Shown here: piece after piece, positions 6,544 through 12,762 of the stretch
Position numbering within the stretch: position 1 is the first letter of the stretch
How the letters are laid out: each line of letters starts with the position of its first letter
NCBI GenBank assembly: GCA_964460935.1
Contig: CAYWSM010000231.1
Coordinates: 1-13,474 of the forward strand
Length of the DNA: 13,474 nucleotides
DNA from: DATMXP01 sp964460935
GTDB taxonomy: Bacteria; Acidobacteriota; Terriglobia; Terriglobales; Acidobacteriaceae
Reading direction: 5' to 3'
Made by a program: the position numbers and the translations under genes
Notes under the pieces: generated by a model
The model's input: the letters and a program-made list of their open reading frames with translations, nothing else
What the model was told of the DNA's origin: nothing
Databases searched by the model: none

Positions 6544-7338
6544 CTATGAAGTGGCGTATGACCAGTTTTCGTCCCAGCGGCCTAATATGTATCGGCCGTT
6601 GCCGAGCGGGTCGCGTTCGTAGGCGAGAACAGCAAATCCGTCCTCGAAGTGCTGCAAAAATTGTTGACGGTTGCGTTGTTGCACGTCGAGCGCCCTGCCG
6701 CGGTGTGCCGGGCTCGCCTTCCATCCGTAAATTTCGGCTGGAACTTCGATCGCTGCTTCGCCTTTCACCGGCGGATGAGTCCCATGCTTCAGCACCGATT
6801 CTACGCGCTTTGATTTCAGCCACCACTCAGCAGTCAGGCGGTCCGTCGGCAGTCCACCTTGTAACGACGACGATACCATTCCGTACTGGTTGATCGTGTA
6901 ACGCCGTGTAATCGCGCCCAGCTTTTCGATGTTGAGCCAGGCATTCTTGATCTCAAGCGGATCAAAGGTCCACTCGATCAGCTCAATTCCCTTCGCTAGC
7001 GCATCCTCCCGCTGGAACAGCTTCACCTTGCGGCCGAGTCCAGCATTGCGGTAGGCCGAATCGACGGCCAGCATGTGCGAGTGCATGTAAAGATGACCGT
7101 TGCGGTTGCCGGGAATCCCCAGCGCAAAGGCCACCAGTTTGTTGCCGTCGAAAGCTCCGATGACCTGACCGCCAATTTTCTGGGCAACGATGAACAGGCG
7201 TGTGGGGACCAGATCTTCGTCGTTGAAGCCCCAAACCTGGCGCTGCAAGGTAAGGCACGCTTCGTACTCATCCTTATTGTCACAGTTGCGGATCACGAGA
7301 TGATCGTAGGTCGGACGCGCCGTATTTGCCTGACTCAT
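6544..7338 (-). CDS. COG3375-type GNAT acyltransferase (candidate amino-acid N-succinyltransferase)
   Basis: 264 residues. The N-terminal half is a GNAT fold: YEACLTLQRQVWGF (25-38), a core strand with HMLAVDSAYRNAGLG (88-102) holding the acyl-CoA pyrophosphate loop R97-N-A-G-L-G, then WTFDPLEIKNAWLNIEKLGA (123-142), which is a hallmark of the COG3375 predicted acetyltransferases. The C-terminal 100 residues follow that family's usual pattern. The frame is open up to 7440, but the ATG at 7338 is chosen: AGAGGAG lies 5 bases before it and it overlaps the mazG stop as ATGA (7335-7338), a coupling signal. The next gene is an NSAR-family racemase. In Geobacillus kaustophilus a GNAT succinyltransferase works with NSAR and a desuccinylase to turn D-amino acids into L-forms, so succinyl-CoA is a likely donor here. 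That donor is inferred from the neighbour only. Confidence 0.87.
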   Translation of the reverse strand: MSQANTARPTYDHLVIRNCDNKDEYEACLTLQRQVWGFNDEDLVPTRLFIVAQKIGGQVIGAFDGNKLVAFALGIPGNRNGHLYMHSHMLAVDSAYRNAGLGRKVKLFQREDALAKGIELIEWTFDPLEIKNAWLNIEKLGAITRRYTINQYGMVSSSLQGGLPTDRLTAEWWLKSKRVESVLKHGTHPPVKGEAAIEVPAEIYGWKASPAHRGRALDVQQRNRQQFLQHFEDGFAVLAYERDPLGNGRYILGRWDENWSYATS

Positions 7339-8234
7339 CGGCGCTCCTCTCGTTTCGACTGCTGCCACAGACCCTCCATCTCGTCCAACGACGACTCCGC
7401 CGGTTTCTTTCCCCGCTCTCGCAACCGGTCTTCCACCCACTGGAAGCGCTGGCGGAACTTCCGGTTTGTCTTGCGCAACGCCGATTCTGGATCGAGCGAC
7501 AAGTAGCGCGCTATGTTGACCATCACAAACAGTAGGTCGCCGACTTCATCTTCCATGCGCGCCCGAAGCGCATCGGGGATTTGCTGCTTGCCGGAACTGG
7601 CCACGCCGCGCAGTGGCGGCTTCAGATTAGGATCGGGCAGTTGCGCGAGTTCGCTCTTTAGTTCCGCCGTCTCCTCTTCCAGTTTATCGAACAGTCCTGC
7701 GATTTCAGGCCACTCGAACCCAACATGAGCGGCGCGAGAGCTCAGCTTGAAGGCCTCCAGCAGCGCCGGCATTCCGTGCGAAACACCGGCAAGCACCGAG
7801 TCGGGATGTTCCTTCGGCTTTTCGATCTTTCCGCCACCTGCCTCCAACCGCTTCTTCTTTTCCTCGGCCTTGATAGCTTCCCAATTCTTCAGGACATCGG
7901 CGGAGGTCTTTGCCTCTACGTCTCCGAAGACATGCGGATGACGGTTGATGAGCTTGTTCGACAAGCGGTCCAGCACGTCGTCGATGGCAAATCTCTGCTC
8001 CTCGTTCGCCATTTCGGCATAAAAGAGCACCTGTAGAAGCAGGTCGCCGAGTTCACCCGTTAGCTCATCCCAATCGCGGTTGTCGATCGCTTCCAGGACT
8101 TCGTAAGTCTCTTCCAGCGTAAAAGGCTTGATGGAGTCGAAGGTCTGCTCGCGGTCCCAGGGGCATCCGCCGGGAGCCCGCAGACGGTGCATGATCTGGA
8201 CGGCGCGTTCGAATCGTTCTCCTGTGGTAGGCAT
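7335..8234 (-). CDS. mazG: Nucleoside triphosphate pyrophosphohydrolase MazG
   Basis: Hydrolyses (d)NTPs, including non-standard ones, to monophosphate and pyrophosphate; a cytosolic house-cleaning enzyme. 299 residues with two MazG repeats. The first has LRAPGGCPWDREQT (18-31), E41-E42-x2-E45 and E61-x2-D64. The second has E187-E188-x2-E191 and E230-x2-D233 in MEDEVGDLL. It is about 35 residues longer than the E. coli enzyme (263); part of the extra length is a Pro/Gly-rich loop at about 200-222 inside the second repeat, between its two metal-binding helices. The ATG at 8234 begins the conserved domain; no strong ribosome site is seen. It leads the four-gene minus-strand operon and is divergent from glpD across 78 bases, where both promoters must lie. 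Identification is secure. Confidence 0.95.
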   Translation of the reverse strand: MPTTGERFERAVQIMHRLRAPGGCPWDREQTFDSIKPFTLEETYEVLEAIDNRDWDELTGELGDLLLQVLFYAEMANEEQRFAIDDVLDRLSNKLINRHPHVFGDVEAKTSADVLKNWEAIKAEEKKKRLEAGGGKIEKPKEHPDSVLAGVSHGMPALLEAFKLSSRAAHVGFEWPEIAGLFDKLEEETAELKSELAQLPDPNLKPPLRGVASSGKQQIPDALRARMEDEVGDLLFVMVNIARYLSLDPESALRKTNRKFRQRFQWVEDRLRERGKKPAESSLDEMEGLWQQSKREERR

Positions 8235-8312
8235 CGCTTCTACTTTACAAGAACCTAATCAGTACCGTCTCTAGCGCAGCGAACGGAAGTAGCATCGAAC
8301 CAACTTACTGAG
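8235..8312. promoter_or_regulatory. Divergent mazG/glpD promoter region
   Basis: The 78 bases between the two divergent start codons must hold the control signals for both. I found no convincing -35/-10 pair, no clear operator palindrome and no strong ribosome site for either gene. The region is called by position only. Confidence 0.4.
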
Positions 8313-9941
8313 ATGCGGGAATCCCTGGACGGCCAGAGCTTTGACATTGTCGTGATCGGCGGCGGCATCAATGGCGTCGCGATCGCACGAGAGTGTGCCC
8401 GCTCCGGCAAGCGCGTGCTGTTAGTCGAGCAGAACGACTTCGCTTCTGGCACTACCAGCCGCGCAACACGCATCATCCACGGAGGCCTGCGCTATCTCGA
8501 ACATGGCGAAATCGGATTGGTGCGGGAGTCGTTGCGGGAGCGCGAGAGATTACTGCGCGAGAAAGCGAATCTCGTAAGGCCACTGAACTTCCTGCTGGCC
8601 CTTCCTCCGGATGGACAACGAAGCGCGTTGGAAGTGCGATTCGGTTTGTGGCTCTATCGCAGATTCGCGGGGAGACCTCCGGCGCACGATACGTCATCCG
8701 AGAAGCACAAGCTGGAACAACTTCTCGATTCCGGCCAGGACTGGTCGGTCTTCGCCTACGAAGATGCGCAGTGCGAGTATCCGGAGCGACTGGTGGTAGA
8801 GTGGCTGCAGGAGGCAGTATCGGCCGGTGCAACAATTCGAAACTACTGCGAAGCGCTTGCGGTTGAGATCAGCAACGACAAAGTTACAGGCGTTCGCCTG
8901 CGGGATCGGCTGAGCAAGAAGGAGTTTCAGGTCCGGTGTTCGTGGGTGATCAACGCCACAGGGCCGTGGGCCGACTCGATCTGCGCTCGTTCCAATGTTT
9001 CGCTCGACGAACCGATGGTCGGAGGCGTTCGCGGCGCGCACATTCTGCTGCCGATCTTCGACGGCGCTCCCAAAGCCGCGGTGTATACCGAAGCCGTCGA
9101 TGGAAGGCCGATCTTCGTAATTCCGTGGGCGGGGCAATTGCTCGTCGGAACCACGGAGGTGAAAGATGGCGGCGATCCGACGCACGTGCAAGCGAGCGGC
9201 GAAGAAGTCGACTACTTGATGCGCTCGTTCCAGCGCCTGTTTCCTTCTGTGCACTACGATTTCAGCGACATTCGAGCGGCGTTTGCCGGAGTGCGTCCGC
9301 TACCGTTTGTGACTGACCGCAGTCCGGATTCCATCACGCGCAGCCACCTGATCCTCGATCACACGTTCGATCGCGCCGAAGGTATGGTGTCGATCATCGG
9401 CGGAAAACTTACGACTGCCGCAAGTCTCGCACGTGAAGCTGCAAGAGCGGTTGGAATCGCCATGCCGGAACCTCGCGGATATGCGATCAAAACGATTGCC
9501 GCCGCCAAAACCTTGCTTTGCGATTTCAGAAAAAAGGTTGAGATGACTGCGAGAGTTGACCGTCCATCAGCGAGGGCGATCGTGAACTGGTTCGGCGCTG
9601 CGTCGTTGCAAGTCGCACAACTGGCGCAATCGAACGAAAGCCTGTGCGAAACGCTTTGTCCGCACACGTCACACGTGGTGGCCGAAGCTGTGTACGCCAC
9701 ACGGAACGAGTTTGCGACTTCGCTGTCCGACATTTTGTTGCGTCGCGTGCCGGTCGCGTTTTCGCCTTGCTGGTCTGAAGAATGCACGCGCACCGCCGCA
9801 GAACGGATCGGAAAGGCGCTCGGATGGGATGACCGAAGGATCAGCGACGAGACAGAGGTGTTTTTAGAGGAGTACGCACGTTTCTTGGCCAAACCCGCCG
9901 TATCAGACACTCGTGGAGCGGCGAAGGAATCCCGGCCTTAA
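8313..9941 (+). CDS. glpD: FAD-dependent glycerol-3-phosphate dehydrogenase
   Basis: Oxidises sn-glycerol-3-phosphate to dihydroxyacetone phosphate, passing electrons through FAD to the quinone pool at the inner face of the membrane. 542 residues. The Rossmann motif VIGGGINGVAIA (14-25) with E39 at the end of the second strand binds FAD. SRATRIIHGGLRYLEHGE (49-66) is the GlpD substrate/flavin signature. VINATGPWAD and the C-terminal FAD stretch MVSIIGGKLTTA are present, and a helical C-terminal GlpD domain (about 400-520) closes the protein. The last 25 residues are less conserved and overlap the end of the convergent phosphodiesterase gene by 39 bases. The ATG at 8313 is the natural start just before the FAD motif, with no strong ribosome site. 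The neighbouring phosphodiesterase yields this enzyme's substrate, so the two genes probably act in one salvage route. Aerobic GlpD is favoured over GlpA because it is a single long chain. Confidence 0.95.
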   Translation: MRESLDGQSFDIVVIGGGINGVAIARECARSGKRVLLVEQNDFASGTTSRATRIIHGGLRYLEHGEIGLVRESLRERERLLREKANLVRPLNFLLALPPDGQRSALEVRFGLWLYRRFAGRPPAHDTSSEKHKLEQLLDSGQDWSVFAYEDAQCEYPERLVVEWLQEAVSAGATIRNYCEALAVEISNDKVTGVRLRDRLSKKEFQVRCSWVINATGPWADSICARSNVSLDEPMVGGVRGAHILLPIFDGAPKAAVYTEAVDGRPIFVIPWAGQLLVGTTEVKDGGDPTHVQASGEEVDYLMRSFQRLFPSVHYDFSDIRAAFAGVRPLPFVTDRSPDSITRSHLILDHTFDRAEGMVSIIGGKLTTAASLAREAARAVGIAMPEPRGYAIKTIAAAKTLLCDFRKKVEMTARVDRPSARAIVNWFGAASLQVAQLAQSNESLCETLCPHTSHVVAEAVYATRNEFATSLSDILLRRVPVAFSPCWSEECTRTAAERIGKALGWDDRRISDETEVFLEEYARFLAKPAVSDTRGAAKESRP

Positions 9942-10598
9942 CGTTTCGACCAGGAGTTTCGTGTCGTCGGAAATGATCCCATCAACACCCATATCGGCGA
10001 ACTTTCTCATTTCCCGCGCACTGTTGACGGTCCAGACAAAGACCTGCGCGCCGGCAGACTTGAGTTCCTCAAATAACCTTACAGTTAACAATGCACGATG
10101 CAACATCACGGTCTGGATGGGTAGATCCCGCCAGCGCGCGAGTTGATTGCGATTTTCACAGATGAGGCCAAGCGGAAAGTCAGCATCATGTTCACGCAAC
10201 GCTTCGATGACTCTAGGCAGAAAGGACGAGACGACTAGACCCTTGTTTGGTGGGTATTTCTTGAGTAGTTCGATGAGCAGCGCCTCCGCTCCTCCGACCT
10301 TCAACTCAATATTCAGGAACGCCCGCTGACCGAAACCCAGAATCTCTTCGAGAATGCTGATGTCTTTTCCCTTTAATGAGGCGGCTTCGAAGAGTTTCTG
10401 ATACGAGGTTTTCGCGACAGAGACTCCACAAAACTTCGGATCATGGCAAACAACCGGCTGTAGATCTGAGGTCAGTCGAACATCAAATTCAAACCCGTCG
10501 CAACCATCCTCGATGGCCGACTCAAAGGCATCGATTGTGTTCTCCGGCGCATACTTCCGCGCCCCACGATGACCGAGCAAGAGCGGACGAGCAGCCAT
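9903..10598 (-). CDS. ugpQ: Cytosolic glycerophosphodiester phosphodiesterase
   Basis: Hydrolyses glycerophosphodiesters, products of phospholipid deacylation, to glycerol-3-phosphate and an alcohol. 231 residues, a single GDPD TIM barrel. Catalytic and metal residues seen: H10-R11 in GHRGA, E19-N20-T21 in APENT, E37 and D39 in FEFDVRL, H52-D53 in VVCHDP, E98 and K100 in NIELK, and a late FVWTVN strand followed by GVDGIISDD. No signal peptide, so it resembles cytosolic UgpQ rather than periplasmic GlpQ, and its length fits that type. The segment after HDP is shorter than the usual one with its TTNG turn. It follows the small CPHC gene by 3 bases in the same operon and meets glpD tail to tail with a 39-base overlap. 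Product and neighbour enzyme match: it makes GlpD's substrate. Confidence 0.94.
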   Translation of the reverse strand: MAARPLLLGHRGARKYAPENTIDAFESAIEDGCDGFEFDVRLTSDLQPVVCHDPKFCGVSVAKTSYQKLFEAASLKGKDISILEEILGFGQRAFLNIELKVGGAEALLIELLKKYPPNKGLVVSSFLPRVIEALREHDADFPLGLICENRNQLARWRDLPIQTVMLHRALLTVRLFEELKSAGAQVFVWTVNSAREMRKFADMGVDGIISDDTKLLVETLRPGFLRRSTSV

Positions 10599-10601
10599 GC
10601 G

Positions 10602-10916
10602 CTAGTCGAGATCGAAATCGCGTAGAGGCTTGCCGGTGTCCGGCGTTTCCTTCGCCTTCTTCATTGCCTCCTGGAACTTCTTCTCCAGCAGGTCGGCCTG
10701 ATTTTTCTGGGCCTCCACCGACTGGCGGAAGAGCGATTCACGGCGCGAATCCTGCTCTTTCATCGCCTTGGCGGCGGCATCCAGGTCGGCAAAGGTCTTC
10801 GGCACCACAGGGGCGGTGTGCGCGATAACGGCCTTGGTCTCGGGATCAACCTTCAACACGGCATTGCAGTGCGGGCAGGCAACTTCAAATGGCGGCGGGG
10901 ATTGGTTCTTTGCCAT
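10602..10916 (-). CDS. Small CPHC-motif, coiled-coil protein of unknown function
   Basis: 104 residues from the ATG at 10916; a TTG at 10934 would add six residues. I do not recognise a named family. A short N-terminal stretch holds a single CPHC knuckle followed by VLKVDPET, the start of a zinc-ribbon or MJ0042-like finger with no second cysteine pair. The rest, from about residue 40, is rich in Ala, Glu, Lys and Gln with heptad-like spacing (LEKKFQEAMKKAKE) and is probably a coiled coil, ending in acidic LRDFDLD. There is no signal peptide. One CxxC alone could bind zinc only as a dimer, which the coiled coil would permit. It sits 3 bases upstream of the phosphodiesterase gene and 25 bases downstream of the pdxS terminator, so it is the first gene of a two-gene unit. 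Its promoter is not obvious. Similar lysine-rich small proteins are common in this kind of genome. Confidence 0.75.
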   Translation of the reverse strand: MAKNQSPPPFEVACPHCNAVLKVDPETKAVIAHTAPVVPKTFADLDAAAKAMKEQDSRRESLFRQSVEAQKNQADLLEKKFQEAMKKAKETPDTGKPLRDFDLD

Positions 10917-10940
10917 GCCTGCATGATAACGCAATTCAGC

Positions 10941-10970
10941 AAAAAGCCCCTCGACCGAGGTCGAAGGGCT
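10941..10970 (-). terminator. Rho-independent terminator of pdxS
   Basis: On the minus strand AGCCCTTCGAC and GTCGAGGGGCT pair over 11 bases (one G-T wobble) around the loop CTCG, followed directly by TTTTT. It begins 28 bases after the pdxS stop. The strength of the stem and its T-run make this the clearest terminator in the window. It separates pdxS from the downstream CPHC-ugpQ pair. Confidence 0.9.
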
Positions 10971-10998
10971 GAACTTAAACTTGAAATCGAAACTACTC

Positions 10999-11937
10999 CT
11001 ACCAGCCGCGGGTCTGCAGCAGATCCTTTTCTTCGATTGCCGCCACGGCCAGACCCTTCATCGCGCCTTTCACCTGTTCGCTGACTTCGGCCAGAACTTT
11101 GGGATCCTGGTAGTGCGTAGTGGCCTGCACGATAGCCGTTGCCCGCGACTCGGCCTCTTCGCGCTCATTGGGCCGAGCGAGATCGAGGGGCGTGATGCCG
11201 TCCTTCATGAAGATTCCCGAACCAACGAACACAGCTTCAGCTCCAAGTTGCATCATCAACGAGGCGTCTGCCGGGGTGGCAATTCCGCCCGCCGAGAAGT
11301 TCGGCACCGGCAGCTTGCCCTTCTTGGCGACCATCTTCACCAACTCATAGGGGGCTTGATGGTTCTTTGCCGCGGCATAAAGCTCTTCTTCAGACATCAC
11401 CGTCAACTGCCTCATTTCTTTGACGATCTGCCGCATGTGCTTGACGGCGTGAATGACGTCTCCTGTGCCGGCTTCGCCCTTGGTGCGGATCATGGCCGCG
11501 CCTTCGGCAATGCGGCGTAGGGCCTCACCCAGATTGCGCGCGCCGCAAACGAATGGCGTGGTGAACGCGTGCTTATCCACGTGATGTTCTTCATCGGCGG
11601 GAGTCAAAACCTCGGACTCATCGATGTAATCGACGCCGATCTCCTGCAGGATCTGCGCCTCGGCGAAGTGGCCGATGCGGCACTTGGCCATAACCGGAAT
11701 CGACACGGCGGACATGATGTTCTTGATCAGTTTGGGATTGGCCATGCGGGCCACGCCGCCTTCAGTGCGAATGATGGCTGGAACGCGCTCCAGCGCCATG
11801 ACGGCGACCGCGCCGGCCTTTTCGGCGACCTCAGCCTGCGCCTGGCTCATGACGTCCATAATGACGCCGCCTTTGAGCATCTCGGCGAGCCCAACTTTCA
11901 GACGCAGGTCTGTGCTGTTGCCATTGTTCTCTGACAT
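10999..11937 (-). CDS. pdxS: Pyridoxal 5'-phosphate synthase subunit PdxS
   Basis: Forms PLP from ribose 5-phosphate, glyceraldehyde 3-phosphate and ammonia, as the dodecameric barrel partner of the glutaminase PdxT. 312 residues. Seen: GGVIMDV with D28, ALERVPA, MAKCRIGH with Schiff-base K85, DYIDESEVLTPADEE, RTKGEAGTG with the second lysine K153, NFSAGGIATPADA, VGSGIF and the closing ...RGW. Two departures from B. subtilis PdxS: the usual VPADIR reads VPAIIR (I54 for Asp), and an extra segment of about 15 residues (roughly 247-262, acidic and Arg-rich) follows SGIFMKDG, making it longer than the usual 290-295. The ATG at 11937 has AAGAGG 8 bases upstream (11951-11946). No pdxT is beside it, unlike many genomes. 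A strong terminator follows and a hairpin leader precedes it. Confidence 0.97.
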   Translation of the reverse strand: MSENNGNSTDLRLKVGLAEMLKGGVIMDVMSQAQAEVAEKAGAVAVMALERVPAIIRTEGGVARMANPKLIKNIMSAVSIPVMAKCRIGHFAEAQILQEIGVDYIDESEVLTPADEEHHVDKHAFTTPFVCGARNLGEALRRIAEGAAMIRTKGEAGTGDVIHAVKHMRQIVKEMRQLTVMSEEELYAAAKNHQAPYELVKMVAKKGKLPVPNFSAGGIATPADASLMMQLGAEAVFVGSGIFMKDGITPLDLARPNEREEAESRATAIVQATTHYQDPKVLAEVSEQVKGAMKGLAVAAIEEKDLLQTRGW

Positions 11938-11975
11938 GATGATTGCCTCTTAAACCCGCAAAATATTTGATTGCG

Positions 11976-12014
11976 ACGGATCTATTCCAGACGCAGAACC
12001 CTGCGCTGGTCCGT
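11976..12014 (-). promoter_or_regulatory. Structured hairpin in the pdxS 5' leader
   Basis: In the pdxS-sense strand ACGGA, CCAG and CGCAG pair with CTGCG, CTGG and TCCGT around the tetraloop GGTT. That is 14 base pairs with a one-base and a six-base bulge on the 3' side. The hairpin ends 24 bases before the ribosome site. TACAAT at 12039-12034 could be the -10 box, placing the RNA start near 12027, so the hairpin would lie close to the 5' end; no good -35 is seen. It matches no riboswitch class I know and no T-run follows it. It also lies in the divergent region upstream of the YkgJ-like gene, so a DNA operator is an alternative. Confidence 0.45.
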
Positions 12015-12101
12015 ATGTGCCGGGTAACACTCTATTGTACAACTCACGGAAGTCTCTGATCTGGGCAGAAACGCTGAGAACCGTCTCCCGTGAAATAATC
12101 C

Positions 12102-12749
12102 TTGATTGTGCAAACGGCCAGAAAATCAAGGAAGATCGGCCCTCTAAGCCTTCTTACGGGCGACCGCCAGCTCATTCAGATCGTGGACGCCGCGCTCGCC
12201 GACGCCGTCCAGCGCTCCGGGCACTGGCTCGCCTGTCGTCCGGGATGCACCCAGTGCTGCATTGGCCCCTTTCCCATCAGTCAGCTAGACGCCGCCCGCC
12301 TACAGACAGGATTGGCCGAACTGGATCGCGCTGACCCGGCTCGTGCCGCCCGTGTGCATAGCCGAGCCCGCGAGTTTGTTGCCCGGCTCAGTCCGATGTT
12401 TCCTGGCGATCCCGCCACAGGATTGCTGAACGATGATCAATCCGCATTTGACGACTTCGCTAACGACGAACCCTGTCCTGCTCTTGATCCTACGACTGGC
12501 ACCTGTGATCTTTACGCACATCGTCCGATGACCTGCCGCGAATTCGGCCCGCCGGTGCGGATCGAAGACGAAGGCTCGAACGCATTCAGCGTTTGCGAAC
12601 TGTGCTTTCAAGGTGCGTCGCCGGAAGAAGTGGCTGCCTGCGAATTCGTGCCCGATCCCGACGGGATCGAATCCGAACTCATCGCGGAGTTAGAAGATTG
12701 CGGACACGGCGGACAAACCATTGTCGCCTTCGCTATCGCCAAGCCGTAG
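12102..12749 (+). CDS. YkgJ-family cysteine-cluster protein (CxxxCxxCC)
   Basis: 215 residues belonging to the YkgJ / zinc- or iron-chelate-binding cysteine-cluster family, whose biochemical role is not settled. The signature is C45-x3-C49-x2-C52-C53 (CRPGCTQCC), followed by PCPALDPTTGTCDLYAHRPMTC, split here as C125, C135 and C145, then REFG. Extra cysteines lie at 165, 168 (CELC), 180 and 200, so ten to eleven in all, more than the core motif needs. This may allow a second metal site. There is no signal peptide. The start is uncertain: TTG at 12102 is the first codon after an in-frame stop (12096-12098), GTG at 12108 is next, and neither has a ribosome site. The conserved part begins only near residue 40, so a later start is possible. 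It is divergent from pdxS over about 165 bases and convergent with the sugar isomerase, 13 bases apart. Confidence 0.85.
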   Translation: MIVQTARKSRKIGPLSLLTGDRQLIQIVDAALADAVQRSGHWLACRPGCTQCCIGPFPISQLDAARLQTGLAELDRADPARAARVHSRAREFVARLSPMFPGDPATGLLNDDQSAFDDFANDEPCPALDPTTGTCDLYAHRPMTCREFGPPVRIEDEGSNAFSVCELCFQGASPEEVAACEFVPDPDGIESELIAELEDCGHGGQTIVAFAIAKP

Positions 12750-12762
12750 CAAGACACGATTT

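Noticed and set aside
5635..6549. Long open frame of 304 codons on the plus strand opposite the racemase gene
   Set aside because: It is fully antisense to a clear enolase-family enzyme, its translation resembles no protein, and such mirror frames are common in GC-rich genes with strong third-position bias.
6544..7440. Longer start of the GNAT gene at 7440
   Set aside because: It would lie inside mazG for over 100 bases; the ATG at 7338 has an AGAGGAG site and the ATGA coupling overlap.
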